From: a bacterium
Lineage (GTDB): Bacteria > JAJRZV01
Assembly: GCA_024275095.1 (NCBI GenBank)
Contig: JAJRZV010000072.1
Coordinates: 1-61,315 of the forward strand
DNA: 61,315 bases
Direction of reading: 5' to 3'
Made by a program: the position numbers and the translations under genes. The notes under the pieces are model-generated. The model was not told the origin of the DNA and ran no database searches. It saw only the letters and a list, made by a program, of their open reading frames with translations. Below, piece after piece: positions 53,624 to 61,315 of this stretch (within the stretch, counting starts at the first letter, position 1; every line of letters begins with the position of its first letter).

Positions 53624-53629
53624 TATAAT
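53624..53629 (+). promoter_or_regulatory. candidate -10 box before the response regulator
   Basis: TATAAT six bases after the hemY stop and 28 bases before the response-regulator ATG; no strong -35 is seen. Confidence 0.4.
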
Positions 53630-53657
53630 TAAAATTTAATAAAGCAGGGGGTTGAAT

Positions 53658-55100
53658 ATGTCTGCAAAAATATTGCTGGCCGATGACAGTATTACGATAC
53701 AAAAAGTGGTCAACCTGACCTTGCGCGATACAGATTACCAGCTCATTTCTGTAAACAACGGAGACGAAGCCGTAACAAAAGCCATTGAAGAGAAGCCCGA
53801 CATTATTATTGCCGACGTGAGCATGCCGGGTAAAACGGGATACGAGGTGTGCCGTGAAATCAAGTCACACCCCGAACTCAAAAGCGTTCCAGTCATACTG
53901 ATGCACGGGACATTTGAAACGTTCAATGAAGAGCTGGCAAAACAGGTGGGTGCAGACGATTACCTGACCAAGCCGTTCGAATCGAGAGTATTACTGGAAA
54001 TGATAGAAAAACACCTGCGCAAAGAAACCCAACCTCCCGTGGAAGAAGCAGCCCCGGCGGCAGGTGGTGAAGAAGAGGGACTTCTACTGGAAGAAGAAGT
54101 GGAAGAACTGGAAGAACCCGCAATACTTGAAGCAGAAGGCGGCGAGGAAGAACTGGCTCTCACCGAGGATGCGGAAACGCTCGAACCTGCTGAAGAAGTA
54201 CTGGAAGAAGGTGGAGAAGAAGACTATGAAACGGAAGAAGAATTGCTTGAAGCAGAGCCTGTAGAAGAAGGCGGACTCTTCGAGGAAGGAGAGCTTCTCG
54301 AGGCCGAAACCGTAGAAGCTGAGGTGCTTGCTGAAGAAGTTCCGGAAGCAGCAGCTGAGATACCTCTCGAAGAAGAAGTCAGCCTTGAAGAGCCGGTACT
54401 TGCCGAGGAGGCTGTGGAGCTTGAAGCAGGTGAAGAGGAAACCGAACTTGTACTGGAAGAAGAGGTCAGCGGCACAGAAGAGGCGACAGTAGCCGATGAG
54501 TGGAGTGGTGGAGAGTACGAGCTGGCCGAATCACCTTTTGAAGAACCCGCTCCTGCTCAGGAACCAGATATCGAAGGAGTTACCTATGAAGAAACCACCC
54601 CTCAAGAACCGGAGAAACTCGGCGAACCGGTAATAGAAGATGAAATACAGGACTTTGAGGAGGTTTCACAGGAAGCAGAGCCGTTTGATGAGGTTATCAG
54701 TTCTTACGAACAAGCGGCTACGACTCCGTCTCGTGAAGAGGTAACAGAACCTATTGATGTAGACACCGGGACAGAGGAAATTTCGGAAGTTTTCGCTGAA
54801 GAGCCCCAGGTAGAACCCGAAGAAGAAGTAATCCCCCTGCATGAAGAAGCTGTTGAAGAGAAAACGGAGATTTATCTGGAAGAAGAAGCCATCCAGGCCG
54901 AGGAGGCACCCGCCGAAGAATTGACGCCACCCGAGGCTGCTGAAACCGTGGCCGTTGCCCCTGAAATTTCTGAAAAAATGCCTGTTGACCAGATAGAAAA
55001 GGCCATCAGGGACGCTGCCGAAAAAATCGCCTGGGAGATCGTCCCCGACCTTGTAGAGATGATCGTTAAAAGAGAACTCGACAAACGTTTGAATAAATAA
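53658..55100 (+). CDS. response regulator with long acidic tail
   Basis: A 480-residue protein. The N-terminal receiver domain (1-120) has Asp9, Asp10, phospho-acceptor Asp53 (IIIADVSMPG) and Lys105 (LTKPFES). The usual switch Thr/Ser after beta-4 is His83 (VILMHGTFETF), so signalling may differ. Residues about 125-435 are an extreme Glu-rich, Pro/Ala-containing low-complexity region. The last 45 residues form a helix, QIEKAIRDAAEKIAWEIVPD and LVEMIVKREL, a C-terminal motif I associate with deltaproteobacterial regulators of this type. The ATG at 53658 follows a gcaggggg site. Its partner kinase is not in the window. Confidence 0.88.
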   Translation: MSAKILLADDSITIQKVVNLTLRDTDYQLISVNNGDEAVTKAIEEKPDIIIADVSMPGKTGYEVCREIKSHPELKSVPVILMHGTFETFNEELAKQVGADDYLTKPFESRVLLEMIEKHLRKETQPPVEEAAPAAGGEEEGLLLEEEVEELEEPAILEAEGGEEELALTEDAETLEPAEEVLEEGGEEDYETEEELLEAEPVEEGGLFEEGELLEAETVEAEVLAEEVPEAAAEIPLEEEVSLEEPVLAEEAVELEAGEEETELVLEEEVSGTEEATVADEWSGGEYELAESPFEEPAPAQEPDIEGVTYEETTPQEPEKLGEPVIEDEIQDFEEVSQEAEPFDEVISSYEQAATTPSREEVTEPIDVDTGTEEISEVFAEEPQVEPEEEVIPLHEEAVEEKTEIYLEEEAIQAEEAPAEELTPPEAAETVAVAPEISEKMPVDQIEKAIRDAAEKIAWEIVPDLVEMIVKRELDKRLNK

Positions 55101-55184
55101 AGGCATCCTTAATATGATTTTTTCCAGGCTGGGGGTGTTATCTCTTCAGCCATAATACATGTTCTGTTTAGTTTTGGAGGAATC

Positions 55185-56606
55185 ATGGAGCAGAGCGAAA
55201 AATTTCCCAAACGCTTTAATCACCAGGACACAGAGAAAAAGTGGTACACACGCTGGGAAGAAGCAGGAGTTTTTACAGCCCAGCCGGAATCTCCCAAAAA
55301 ACCCTTTTCCATTGTCATACCTCCGCCCAACGTAACAGGGACACTCCATATCGGCCATGCACTTAACAACACCCTTCAGGACATACTCGTGCGTTATAAA
55401 CGCATGGACGGCTACGATGTGCTTTGGCTTCCGGGTACAGACCATGCCGGCATTGCCACAGAAAACGTGGTTGAAAAAGAACTTCTGAAAAAAGGAATCA
55501 AAAAACGAAACCTCGGCAGGGAGAAATTCATAGAGGAAGTATGGAAGTGGAAAGAAGAAAAGGGTGGTCGCATTATCTACCAGCTCAAGCGCCTTGGAGC
55601 CTCCTGCGATTGGACTCGCGAAAGGTTTACCATGGATGAGGGGCTTTCGCGTGCTGTACTTGAAGCATTTACACGGCTCTACCAAAAAGGACTTGTTTAC
55701 CGGGGCGACTACATCATCAACTGGTGTCCCCGTTGCCATACAGCGCTCAGTGATCTGGAAGTGGAGCAGTCAGAGACGCAGGGCAAACTTTACTACATAC
55801 GCTATCCTTTTAAAGAACGCGATGGCTTCATTACGGTAGCCACAACCCGTCCTGAAACCATGCTCGGTGACACAGCCGTGGCATTCCATCCAGAAGATGA
55901 GCGTTACAAAGGGCTGGAAGGAGAAACCATCGTCCTTCCTCTTCTGGGGCGCAGAATGCCTTTTATAAGCGATAAATTTGTTGATCCCAGGTTCGGCACC
56001 GGCGCTGTGAAAATTACACCTGCACATGATTTTAACGACTTCCTCGTCGCTCAGAGGCACGACCTGCCGGTGGTAAAAGTCATTGATGAAAACGCAATTA
56101 TCACCCGGGAAGGGGGACCCTATGCGGGCTTGACCCGTGAAGAAGCGAGAGAAAAAGTAGTGGAAGACCTCAAAAAGGAAGGCCTGCTTGAAAAAGAGGA
56201 GGATTATACGATCCTGCTTGGGCGCTGTTATCGATGCAAAACTGTGGTGGAGCCACTCCTTTCCAAACAATGGTTCGTAAAAACAGAACCACTGGCGCGT
56301 CCGGCGATAGAGGCTGTCAAAACAGGCCGTATCCGCATTGTACCGTCCATGTGGAACAGCTCCTACTTTCACTGGATGGAAAACATCCGTGATTGGTGCA
56401 TTTCGCGGCAAATCTGGTGGGGCCACAGGATCCCTGTATGGTTCTGTGACTCCTGTGGTGCAGAAAACGTGGGAAAAGACAAACCGGAAAAATGCAACCG
56501 CTGTGGAAGTGAAAAACTGCACCCTGAAACAGATGTGCTGGACACCTGGTTCAGCTCCGCTCTCTGGCCGTTCTCAACCCTGGGATGGCCAGAAGAAACT
56601 CCTTAA
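55185..56606 (+). CDS. valS: valyl-tRNA synthetase, N-terminal part up to an in-frame TAA
   Basis: Residues 1-473 of class I ValRS. The HIGH motif is at 55-58 (GTLHIGHALNN), followed by LWLPGTDHAGIATENVVE. The CP1 editing domain is complete (RPETMLGDTAVAFHPEDERY, HDFNDFLVAQRH), and the zinc-like CRYRC / CDSC / CNRC region and DVLDTWFSSALWPFSTLGWP follow. Codon 474 is TAA (56604-56606); the next codons continue ValRS in the same frame. ValRS charges tRNA-Val and is essential. The break lies just after the editing insertion and before the second half of the catalytic fold. See the C-terminal part and the findings. Confidence 0.9.
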   Translation: MEQSEKFPKRFNHQDTEKKWYTRWEEAGVFTAQPESPKKPFSIVIPPPNVTGTLHIGHALNNTLQDILVRYKRMDGYDVLWLPGTDHAGIATENVVEKELLKKGIKKRNLGREKFIEEVWKWKEEKGGRIIYQLKRLGASCDWTRERFTMDEGLSRAVLEAFTRLYQKGLVYRGDYIINWCPRCHTALSDLEVEQSETQGKLYYIRYPFKERDGFITVATTRPETMLGDTAVAFHPEDERYKGLEGETIVLPLLGRRMPFISDKFVDPRFGTGAVKITPAHDFNDFLVAQRHDLPVVKVIDENAIITREGGPYAGLTREEAREKVVEDLKKEGLLEKEEDYTILLGRCYRCKTVVEPLLSKQWFVKTEPLARPAIEAVKTGRIRIVPSMWNSSYFHWMENIRDWCISRQIWWGHRIPVWFCDSCGAENVGKDKPEKCNRCGSEKLHPETDVLDTWFSSALWPFSTLGWPEETP

Positions 56607-57842
56607 TTGAAGAAATACTATCCAACATCCGTGCTGGTCTCTGGTTTTGACATACTCTTTTTCTGGGTAGCCCGAATGATCATGATGGGACTCGAATTCA
56701 TGAACGATGTGCCATTCCACGAGGTGTACATTCACGCTCTCATTCGGGACGAACACGGGGAAAAAATGAGCAAATCCAAGGGTAATGTCATTGATCCACT
56801 TGTTATGATGGAAAAATATGGCACAGATGCATTTCGCTTCACACTCGCGGTGCTGGCCGCGCAGGGCAGAGACATCAAGCTTTCGGAATCACGCATTGAA
56901 AGTTACAGAAACTTTATTACTAAATTGTGGAACGCTGCACGGTTCGTCTTCCTCAACACAGGCACTGTATCCGACATCACACACCGTTCTCTGAAAGGAC
57001 TGGCGAACAAGTGGATACTCTCTCGCCTCCACAGAACTATCGAGAACACCAGAAAATTTCTGGACAGTTACGAATTCGACAGAGCGGCACAGACCCTTTA
57101 TCTCTTCACGTGGAATGAATTCTGTGACTGGTTCATCGAAACGGCAAAATTCAATCTGCAAGCACAGGATGTTACCATCCGTGAAGAGACAGCCTGGACA
57201 CTGCGATTTGTCCTGGAGGTGCTTCTCAGACTCCTCCATCCCTTCATACCATTTATTACTGAAGAGCTGCACAACCTGCTCATGCCTCAGGAGGAAAAGT
57301 TCGTGGCAACAATGGCATATCCCACCCCGGGCGATGCCCGTTTTTTTCCCGATGCAGAAGAAAATATGAAAGGGGTCATGTCAGTTGTAACCTCCATACG
57401 CAACACCAGAAGCACCTACAACATACCACCAGCCCAAAAACTCAACGTGGTTCTTCGAGAACACCAGCCAGGCTCTTTTACACCTGAAATGCTCGAGCTT
57501 ATAAACCATCTTGCAAATCTTGAATCCGTGCAAATAGCAGAAGCAAACTGGAGTCCGGAAAAGGGAACATCCCGGGACGTAACAGAAAAAGCGGAAGTGT
57601 ACATTCCCCTTGGTGGAATCGTTGATTTCGAGAAAGAATACCAGAGGCTCTCGAAGAAAATTTCAAAAATGCGGGAAAGGCTGAAGCAACTTACTGAAAA
57701 GCTCCAGAACGAGGCCTTTTTGAAAAATGCTCCTGCTGAAGTCGTCCAGAAGATCCGGACCGAAGCCGTACGCGTCAAATCAGAGCTGGAAGTATTCACG
57801 AAAAATCTTGAGGAAATAGACCGCATGGCACGGTCATCATGA
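56607..57842 (+). CDS. valS: valyl-tRNA synthetase, C-terminal part after the in-frame TAA
   Basis: The in-frame continuation of valS: KKYYPTSVLVSGFDILFFWV, the KMSKS loop (GEKMSKSKGNVIDP, residues 53-57 of this part), the anticodon-binding domain and the C-terminal coiled coil (EKEYQRLSKKISKMRERLKQ). A TTG codon directly follows the TAA and could in principle restart translation, but no clear Shine-Dalgarno precedes it. No bases are missing between the two parts. Together they make 885 codons, normal for ValRS. The 3' end overlaps nadC by four bases. Confidence 0.88.
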   Translation: MKKYYPTSVLVSGFDILFFWVARMIMMGLEFMNDVPFHEVYIHALIRDEHGEKMSKSKGNVIDPLVMMEKYGTDAFRFTLAVLAAQGRDIKLSESRIESYRNFITKLWNAARFVFLNTGTVSDITHRSLKGLANKWILSRLHRTIENTRKFLDSYEFDRAAQTLYLFTWNEFCDWFIETAKFNLQAQDVTIREETAWTLRFVLEVLLRLLHPFIPFITEELHNLLMPQEEKFVATMAYPTPGDARFFPDAEENMKGVMSVVTSIRNTRSTYNIPPAQKLNVVLREHQPGSFTPEMLELINHLANLESVQIAEANWSPEKGTSRDVTEKAEVYIPLGGIVDFEKEYQRLSKKISKMRERLKQLTEKLQNEAFLKNAPAEVVQKIRTEAVRVKSELEVFTKNLEEIDRMARSS

Positions 57843-58696
57843 GTGATTTTCCTCTTCATCAACGCACAATAGATCGGTTTGTCAAAAAAGCGCTCCAGGA
57901 AGATATCGGTCCGGGAGATGTAACAGTAAATCTGCTGCCGTCTTTAGAGTGCAAAAAGGTGGAAGGTGTTATTACAGCCGAAGAAGAGGGAATTCTTGCA
58001 GGTGTACCATTTGCCCGTCGGTGTTTCGAGTTCATCGCCCCTGGGAGTGAAATTATTGAAATCAAAAACGACGGCAGCTGCATAAAAAATGGAGATGAAA
58101 TATTACGGGTAAAAGCAGCGGCGACTCATGTGCTCGCAGCAGAAAGGACAGCTCTCAACTTTCTCATGCGACTCTCCGGGATTGCCACCGCAACACGAAA
58201 ACTGGTGGATGCAGCAAAGGGCCGGGTGACAATTCTCGACACCCGAAAAACCACCCCTGGATTCAGGATACCTGAAAAGTACGCAGTAAAAATTGGAGGA
58301 GGCCGTAATCACCGCATGGGATTGTTCGACGGCATTCTTATAAAAGACAACCACAAAGCCGCCCTCGGAGGAATCAAAGAGGTTTTGCGTGAGTTAAAAA
58401 AGCAGGCTTCGCACACGTTTCGTGTGGAAATAGAAATCAGTTCCCCTGAAGAACTCAAGGAAGCACTTGAAGAAGGCGGATTTCATGCCGTACTCCTGGA
58501 CAACATGACTCCCCAGGAAGTGAAAGAATGCCTTCAGCTTCTGGAGCCAGACATTACCGTTGAGGTCTCGGGAAATATCAGAACCGATAATATTGGAGAA
58601 TACTGCATTCCGGGAGTACATTTCATTTCTTCCGGCGCCATAACCCATTCTGCACCATCCCTTCACTTCTCGATGGATATCGCTGCCTGTGATTGA
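57839..58696 (+). CDS. nadC: nicotinate-nucleotide pyrophosphorylase (carboxylating)
   Basis: Converts quinolinate and PRPP to nicotinate mononucleotide in NAD synthesis. The 285-residue protein has AALQ/ALxEDIGPGDVT at the start, ERTALNFLMRLSGIATATR, LDTRKTTPGFR, KYAVKIGGGRNHRMGLFDGI with IKDNHKA, and VEIEISSPEELKEAL. It overlaps valS and birA by a few bases each. Confidence 0.96.
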   Translation: MSDFPLHQRTIDRFVKKALQEDIGPGDVTVNLLPSLECKKVEGVITAEEEGILAGVPFARRCFEFIAPGSEIIEIKNDGSCIKNGDEILRVKAAATHVLAAERTALNFLMRLSGIATATRKLVDAAKGRVTILDTRKTTPGFRIPEKYAVKIGGGRNHRMGLFDGILIKDNHKAALGGIKEVLRELKKQASHTFRVEIEISSPEELKEALEEGGFHAVLLDNMTPQEVKECLQLLEPDITVEVSGNIRTDNIGEYCIPGVHFISSGAITHSAPSLHFSMDIAACD

Positions 58697-59645
58697 ACGA
58701 GACAGGGCAATAGAAGAATTCCTGAATATTGCAGAAAGGGAAGGAGCTACTCCAGACCGTAAGTTCAAAAATGAATTAGAAACCCTTGGATATTCCTTTC
58801 ACGAAAGAGAAGGGAAGCTCTTTGTCCAGCACATTCCGGAAAAGCCTTTTCCCTGGGAAATCGGTAGAAAATTGACCGTATCAGCTTCTGCATTTGAAAA
58901 AATCCTGTATTTCGAGTCAATCTCATCAACCAATACATTTTTACTGGACCATGCTGATGAGCTGCCATCCTGGACGGCTGTTGTTGCTGAAGAGCAAACA
59001 GCAGGGCGGGGGCGCCGTGGTGCTTCATGGTTCTCTCCTCACGGGAAAAACATATATACCTCCATCCTGATAAAACCTGAAATTTCATCCACACCTCACC
59101 TATCTGCCATAACGCTTACCACAGGAATTGCAGTGGCGAGAATACTTGAGTCGCGAGGACTCCACGTAGGACTTAAATGGCCAAATGATGTTACAGTTCA
59201 TGGTAAAAAACTCGCCGGAATCCTTACAGAATCCCGCTTTACAGGCGATGAAAATCCCCTCATTGTCGTGGGCATCGGGATAAATGTGAATATTAAACAG
59301 GAAGAGTTCCCCCCTGAACTACAATCCCTGGCAACTTCACTGATTGAACTCACAGGCCGGGGCTTTCGCAGAGCCGAAATACTTTCCTCGCTTTACGGTG
59401 AAATTTATTATTGTTATTATAAACTTCTGAAGGAAGGGTTCGGGTTTTTCGTACAAGAGTACAGTGCTCGCTCTGTTCTTATGGGCAAAGAGGTGATTGT
59501 GAAAACTGATGAGATCACTGTAATGGAGGGTAAAGTTCTGGGGGTGGACAGTGACGGTGCTCTTGTGGTCAAACTTTATAACCCGCCACTGGTTCACCGT
59601 ATATATTCAGGGGAGGTTATAAAATTTCATGATTCTGACCATTGA
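58689..59645 (+). CDS. birA: biotin--[acetyl-CoA-carboxylase] ligase BirA
   Basis: Attaches biotin to acetyl-CoA carboxylase carrier protein through biotinyl-AMP. The 318-residue protein has a short N-terminal helical domain (1-65) that may be a degenerate winged helix. The catalytic core follows: SSTNTFLLDHADE, VAEEQTAGRGRRGASWFSPH, LKWPNDVTVHGKKLAGIL, GIGINVN. A C-terminal SH3-like domain ends the protein. The start is a GTG overlapping nadC by eight bases. Whether it also represses bio genes is open. Confidence 0.94.
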   Translation: MIERDRAIEEFLNIAEREGATPDRKFKNELETLGYSFHEREGKLFVQHIPEKPFPWEIGRKLTVSASAFEKILYFESISSTNTFLLDHADELPSWTAVVAEEQTAGRGRRGASWFSPHGKNIYTSILIKPEISSTPHLSAITLTTGIAVARILESRGLHVGLKWPNDVTVHGKKLAGILTESRFTGDENPLIVVGIGINVNIKQEEFPPELQSLATSLIELTGRGFRRAEILSSLYGEIYYCYYKLLKEGFGFFVQEYSARSVLMGKEVIVKTDEITVMEGKVLGVDSDGALVVKLYNPPLVHRIYSGEVIKFHDSDH

Positions 59646-60396
59646 CATAGGCAATACCAATATCGTCCTGGGCATTTTTCGTGAACAGGAGCTGGTAAAA
59701 AGATGGAGAGTAGCTACGGAAGAAAACAAAACCGCCGATGAATACAGGGTGATACTCACAAATTTATTCGAAATGGACGGAGTGGAACTTTCTTTAATCA
59801 AGGGTGGCATTATATCCAGTGTTGTTCCCCCTCTTACTCACGTATTTACAGAGCTGGTTAAAGGTTACATAGAAAAAAGACCTCTTATCGTGGGGCCGGG
59901 TCTGAAAACCGGAATATCCATTCTTTACGATAACCCCCGGGAGGTTGGCGCCGACCGCATAGCCAATGCGGTGGGTGCGTACCAGAAATTCCGTTCTGCG
60001 TGCATTGTGGTGGATTTTGGCACAGCAACAACCTTCGATTACATTTCGGAAAAGGCAGAGTACGTGGGTGGATTGATTGTACCTGGCGTGGAGATCAGTG
60101 CCGAAGCTCTTTTTGCACATACGGCTAAACTACCGAAAGTGGAAATTGCCGATCCCTCTGCTGTGGTGGGGCGCAACACGCTCGAGAGCATTCAATCCGG
60201 ACTGATCAACGGATACAAGGCACTGGTGGAAGGAATTGTGCAACGCATTAAAGAAGAACAGAATTCCCGGGCCAGGGTCATAGCCACAGGGGGATTGGCA
60301 CCACTCATTACAAGAGATCTTCAATGCATAGATGTTATAGATGAAAACCTCACCCTCTGGGGTTTATACTTTATCTACCAAATGAACAGAAGGTGA
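59629..60396 (+). CDS. coaX: type III pantothenate kinase CoaX
   Basis: Phosphorylates pantothenate, the first step of CoA synthesis. The 255-residue protein starts MILTIDIGNTNIVLGIF (phosphate 1), and has SSVVPPLT, the GADRIANAVGAY substrate block, VVDFGTATTFD and GGLIVPGVEIS. It overlaps birA by 17 bases; the pair birA-coaX is very common. Confidence 0.96.
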   Translation: MILTIDIGNTNIVLGIFREQELVKRWRVATEENKTADEYRVILTNLFEMDGVELSLIKGGIISSVVPPLTHVFTELVKGYIEKRPLIVGPGLKTGISILYDNPREVGADRIANAVGAYQKFRSACIVVDFGTATTFDYISEKAEYVGGLIVPGVEISAEALFAHTAKLPKVEIADPSAVVGRNTLESIQSGLINGYKALVEGIVQRIKEEQNSRARVIATGGLAPLITRDLQCIDVIDENLTLWGLYFIYQMNRR

Positions 60397-60401
60397 GAAA
60401 A

Positions 60402-61315
60402 ATGGATGATAAGAAGAAAAAAATAACAGAAGAACTTTTAGATGATGATTTTTTTGGTCCTCCTGAAGAAGAGGAGGAGGTCGGAACATCCGAAAAAGCT
60501 GAGACAGAGGAGGATATTGAATCAGCGATAGAAATAGAAGAGAGCGCACCAGCCAAACCTTCGACACCTGAGGAAAAAGACAAATCCGGGATTTCAATAG
60601 ATGAATTTGATGACTTCTTTGCCTCTCCAGAGGAAGAGGCTGCTTCTGGCAAAATACCGGAAACCGTTTCGGTTGAGGACCTCTCACTTCTCGAATCTGA
60701 AATGCTCAAAGAGGAAGGCGCTGCCCCTTCGGATAAAAGGGCTCCAGCAGAAAAAGAAGTGAGGGTTGAACCCCCACCTCCTATTAAGCCCCAAGCTGCA
60801 AAAGAGACTTCATCGGCTCAGGATCTGGGTGAGATAGACTTTCTATCAGCCAAGCAACAACAAAAAGTTGAACCACAAATTGTTGAAGTAAAGGTTACCA
60901 ATGTAGGGGCAGTGCTGGGAGCGCTCGTGGGAGGCATTATTATCGGGGGCGGTCTTGTTTATGCACTTACGTTTCTTAATATTCTTCCTGTAGTGTCTAT
61001 CTCGAAAAAATCACCTGCTGTAGCCCCGGCAATTCCACAGCGAACAACTCCCAAACCGCCCGCACCCTCTAAACCTGTACCTGTCAAGCCAGCGGAAAAA
61101 AAGACTCAACCGGTTAAAGAAAAGGCTGTAACGCCTCCACCTGCTCCCACACCACCAAAGCCGGCACCAGTGCCTCAGAAAACGGCAAAGGCAGAAATGC
61201 CCCAACCACAGGCCTCTCCACCACCTCAGGTTGAGAAAAAACCTGCTCTTCCACAACCCAAGCCGCAAAAGGTGGCCTCTGCACCAGCACCGAAACCCCG
61301 ACCTGCATCTCCCCC
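60402..61315 (+). CDS. acidic / proline-rich single-span membrane protein (partial)
   Basis: The gene starts with ATG at 60402 and runs off the window; 304 codons are visible. Residues 1-165 are highly acidic and contain two similar short motifs, LLDDDFFGPPEEEE and IDEFDDFFASPEEE. One hydrophobic span (about 168-198, GAVLGALVGGIIIGGGLVY) follows. The visible remainder is Pro/Lys/Ala-rich, like periplasm-spanning linkers of TonB- or SPOR-type proteins. The topology is probably acidic part in the cytoplasm and Pro-rich part outside. I do not recognise the family. Confidence 0.8.
   Translation, partial: MDDKKKKITEELLDDDFFGPPEEEEEVGTSEKAETEEDIESAIEIEESAPAKPSTPEEKDKSGISIDEFDDFFASPEEEAASGKIPETVSVEDLSLLESEMLKEEGAAPSDKRAPAEKEVRVEPPPPIKPQAAKETSSAQDLGEIDFLSAKQQQKVEPQIVEVKVTNVGAVLGALVGGIIIGGGLVYALTFLNILPVVSISKKSPAVAPAIPQRTTPKPPAPSKPVPVKPAEKKTQPVKEKAVTPPPAPTPPKPAPVPQKTAKAEMPQPQASPPPQVEKKPALPQPKPQKVASAPAPKPRPASP

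Noticed and set aside
54030-54990. Tandem repeat or CRISPR-like periodicity in gaagaa-rich DNA
   Set aside because: It is the codon pattern of the Glu-rich tail of the response regulator; there are no constant repeats with unique spacers.
55770-56522. A 250-codon minus-strand open frame
   Set aside because: Antisense to conserved valS sequence, with no recognisable domain.
22578-57842. Genome-wide reassignment of TAA to Glu, suggested by rbfA and valS
   Set aside because: TAA is the normal terminal stop of rpsO, truB, folD-independent neighbours such as the SDR, hemE, the M16 peptidase and fabF, where nothing homologous follows.

Overview
The window reads as chromosomal DNA of a Gram-negative (diderm) bacterium of the broad deltaproteobacterial type (Myxococcota/Desulfobacterota-like). 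The evidence is lipid A and Skp genes, outer-membrane beta-barrels, many lipoproteins, a CFI-box-like C-terminal sorting segment, a response regulator with a long acidic tail, and rubrerythrin, which hints at anaerobic or microaerobic life. This placement is inferred from gene content; no 16S rRNA is present.

Layout. 1-8.6 kb (+): end of leuB, asd, an FN3/CFI-box/beta-barrel fusion, truA, two paralogous lipoproteins and a short-form pgi. 8.6-12.4 kb (-): a compact four-gene lipid operon, DAG-kinase-like > TAM41-like phosphatidate cytidylyltransferase > SDR > PlsC-like acyltransferase. 12.4-16.9 kb: a decay zone with broken tlpA, PEGA-FGE, SxtJ and carbamoyltransferase genes around an intact tRNA-Arg(ACG) and an intact DUF5989 mini-gene. 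17-27.6 kb (-): the classical nusA-rnpM-infB-ylxP-rbfA-nrnA-truB-rpsO-pnp-M16 operon, in which rbfA has an in-frame TAA. 28-31 kb: an enoyl-CoA hydratase-like gene, RNase P RNA, folE, and a RAYT/Y1 transposase element with 31-bp inverted ends. 31-44.4 kb (+): a near-continuous envelope and fatty-acid supercluster skp-lpxD-fabZ-lpxA-gfo-lpxB-msbA-tetR-DUF177-rpmF-plsX-fabHDG-acpP-fabF. 44.4-50.2 kb: lipoprotein, PhaC-like hydrolase, ccdA, archaemetzincin, rubrerythrin with a decayed rubredoxin, and an outer-membrane protein. 50.3-61.3 kb (+): hemE-hemH-hemY, a response regulator, valS interrupted by an in-frame TAA, nadC, birA, coaX and a truncated acidic/proline-rich membrane protein.

How the genes fit together. 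The 31-44 kb cluster couples acyl-ACP synthesis (plsX, fab genes, acpP) to lipid A assembly and export (lpxD/A/B, msbA) and to outer-membrane protein chaperoning (skp). The 8.6-12.4 kb operon could convert diacylglycerol or lysophosphatidate to phosphatidate and then to CDP-diacylglycerol with a mitochondrial-type enzyme; this is the best candidate for a little-described system. The 17-27 kb operon handles transcription-translation coupling, initiation, ribosome maturation and RNA turnover.

Two housekeeping genes (valS, rbfA) have a single in-frame TAA where a Glu codon is expected. Sequencing error, nonsense mutation, readthrough and, for valS, a natural gene split cannot be separated from sequence alone.
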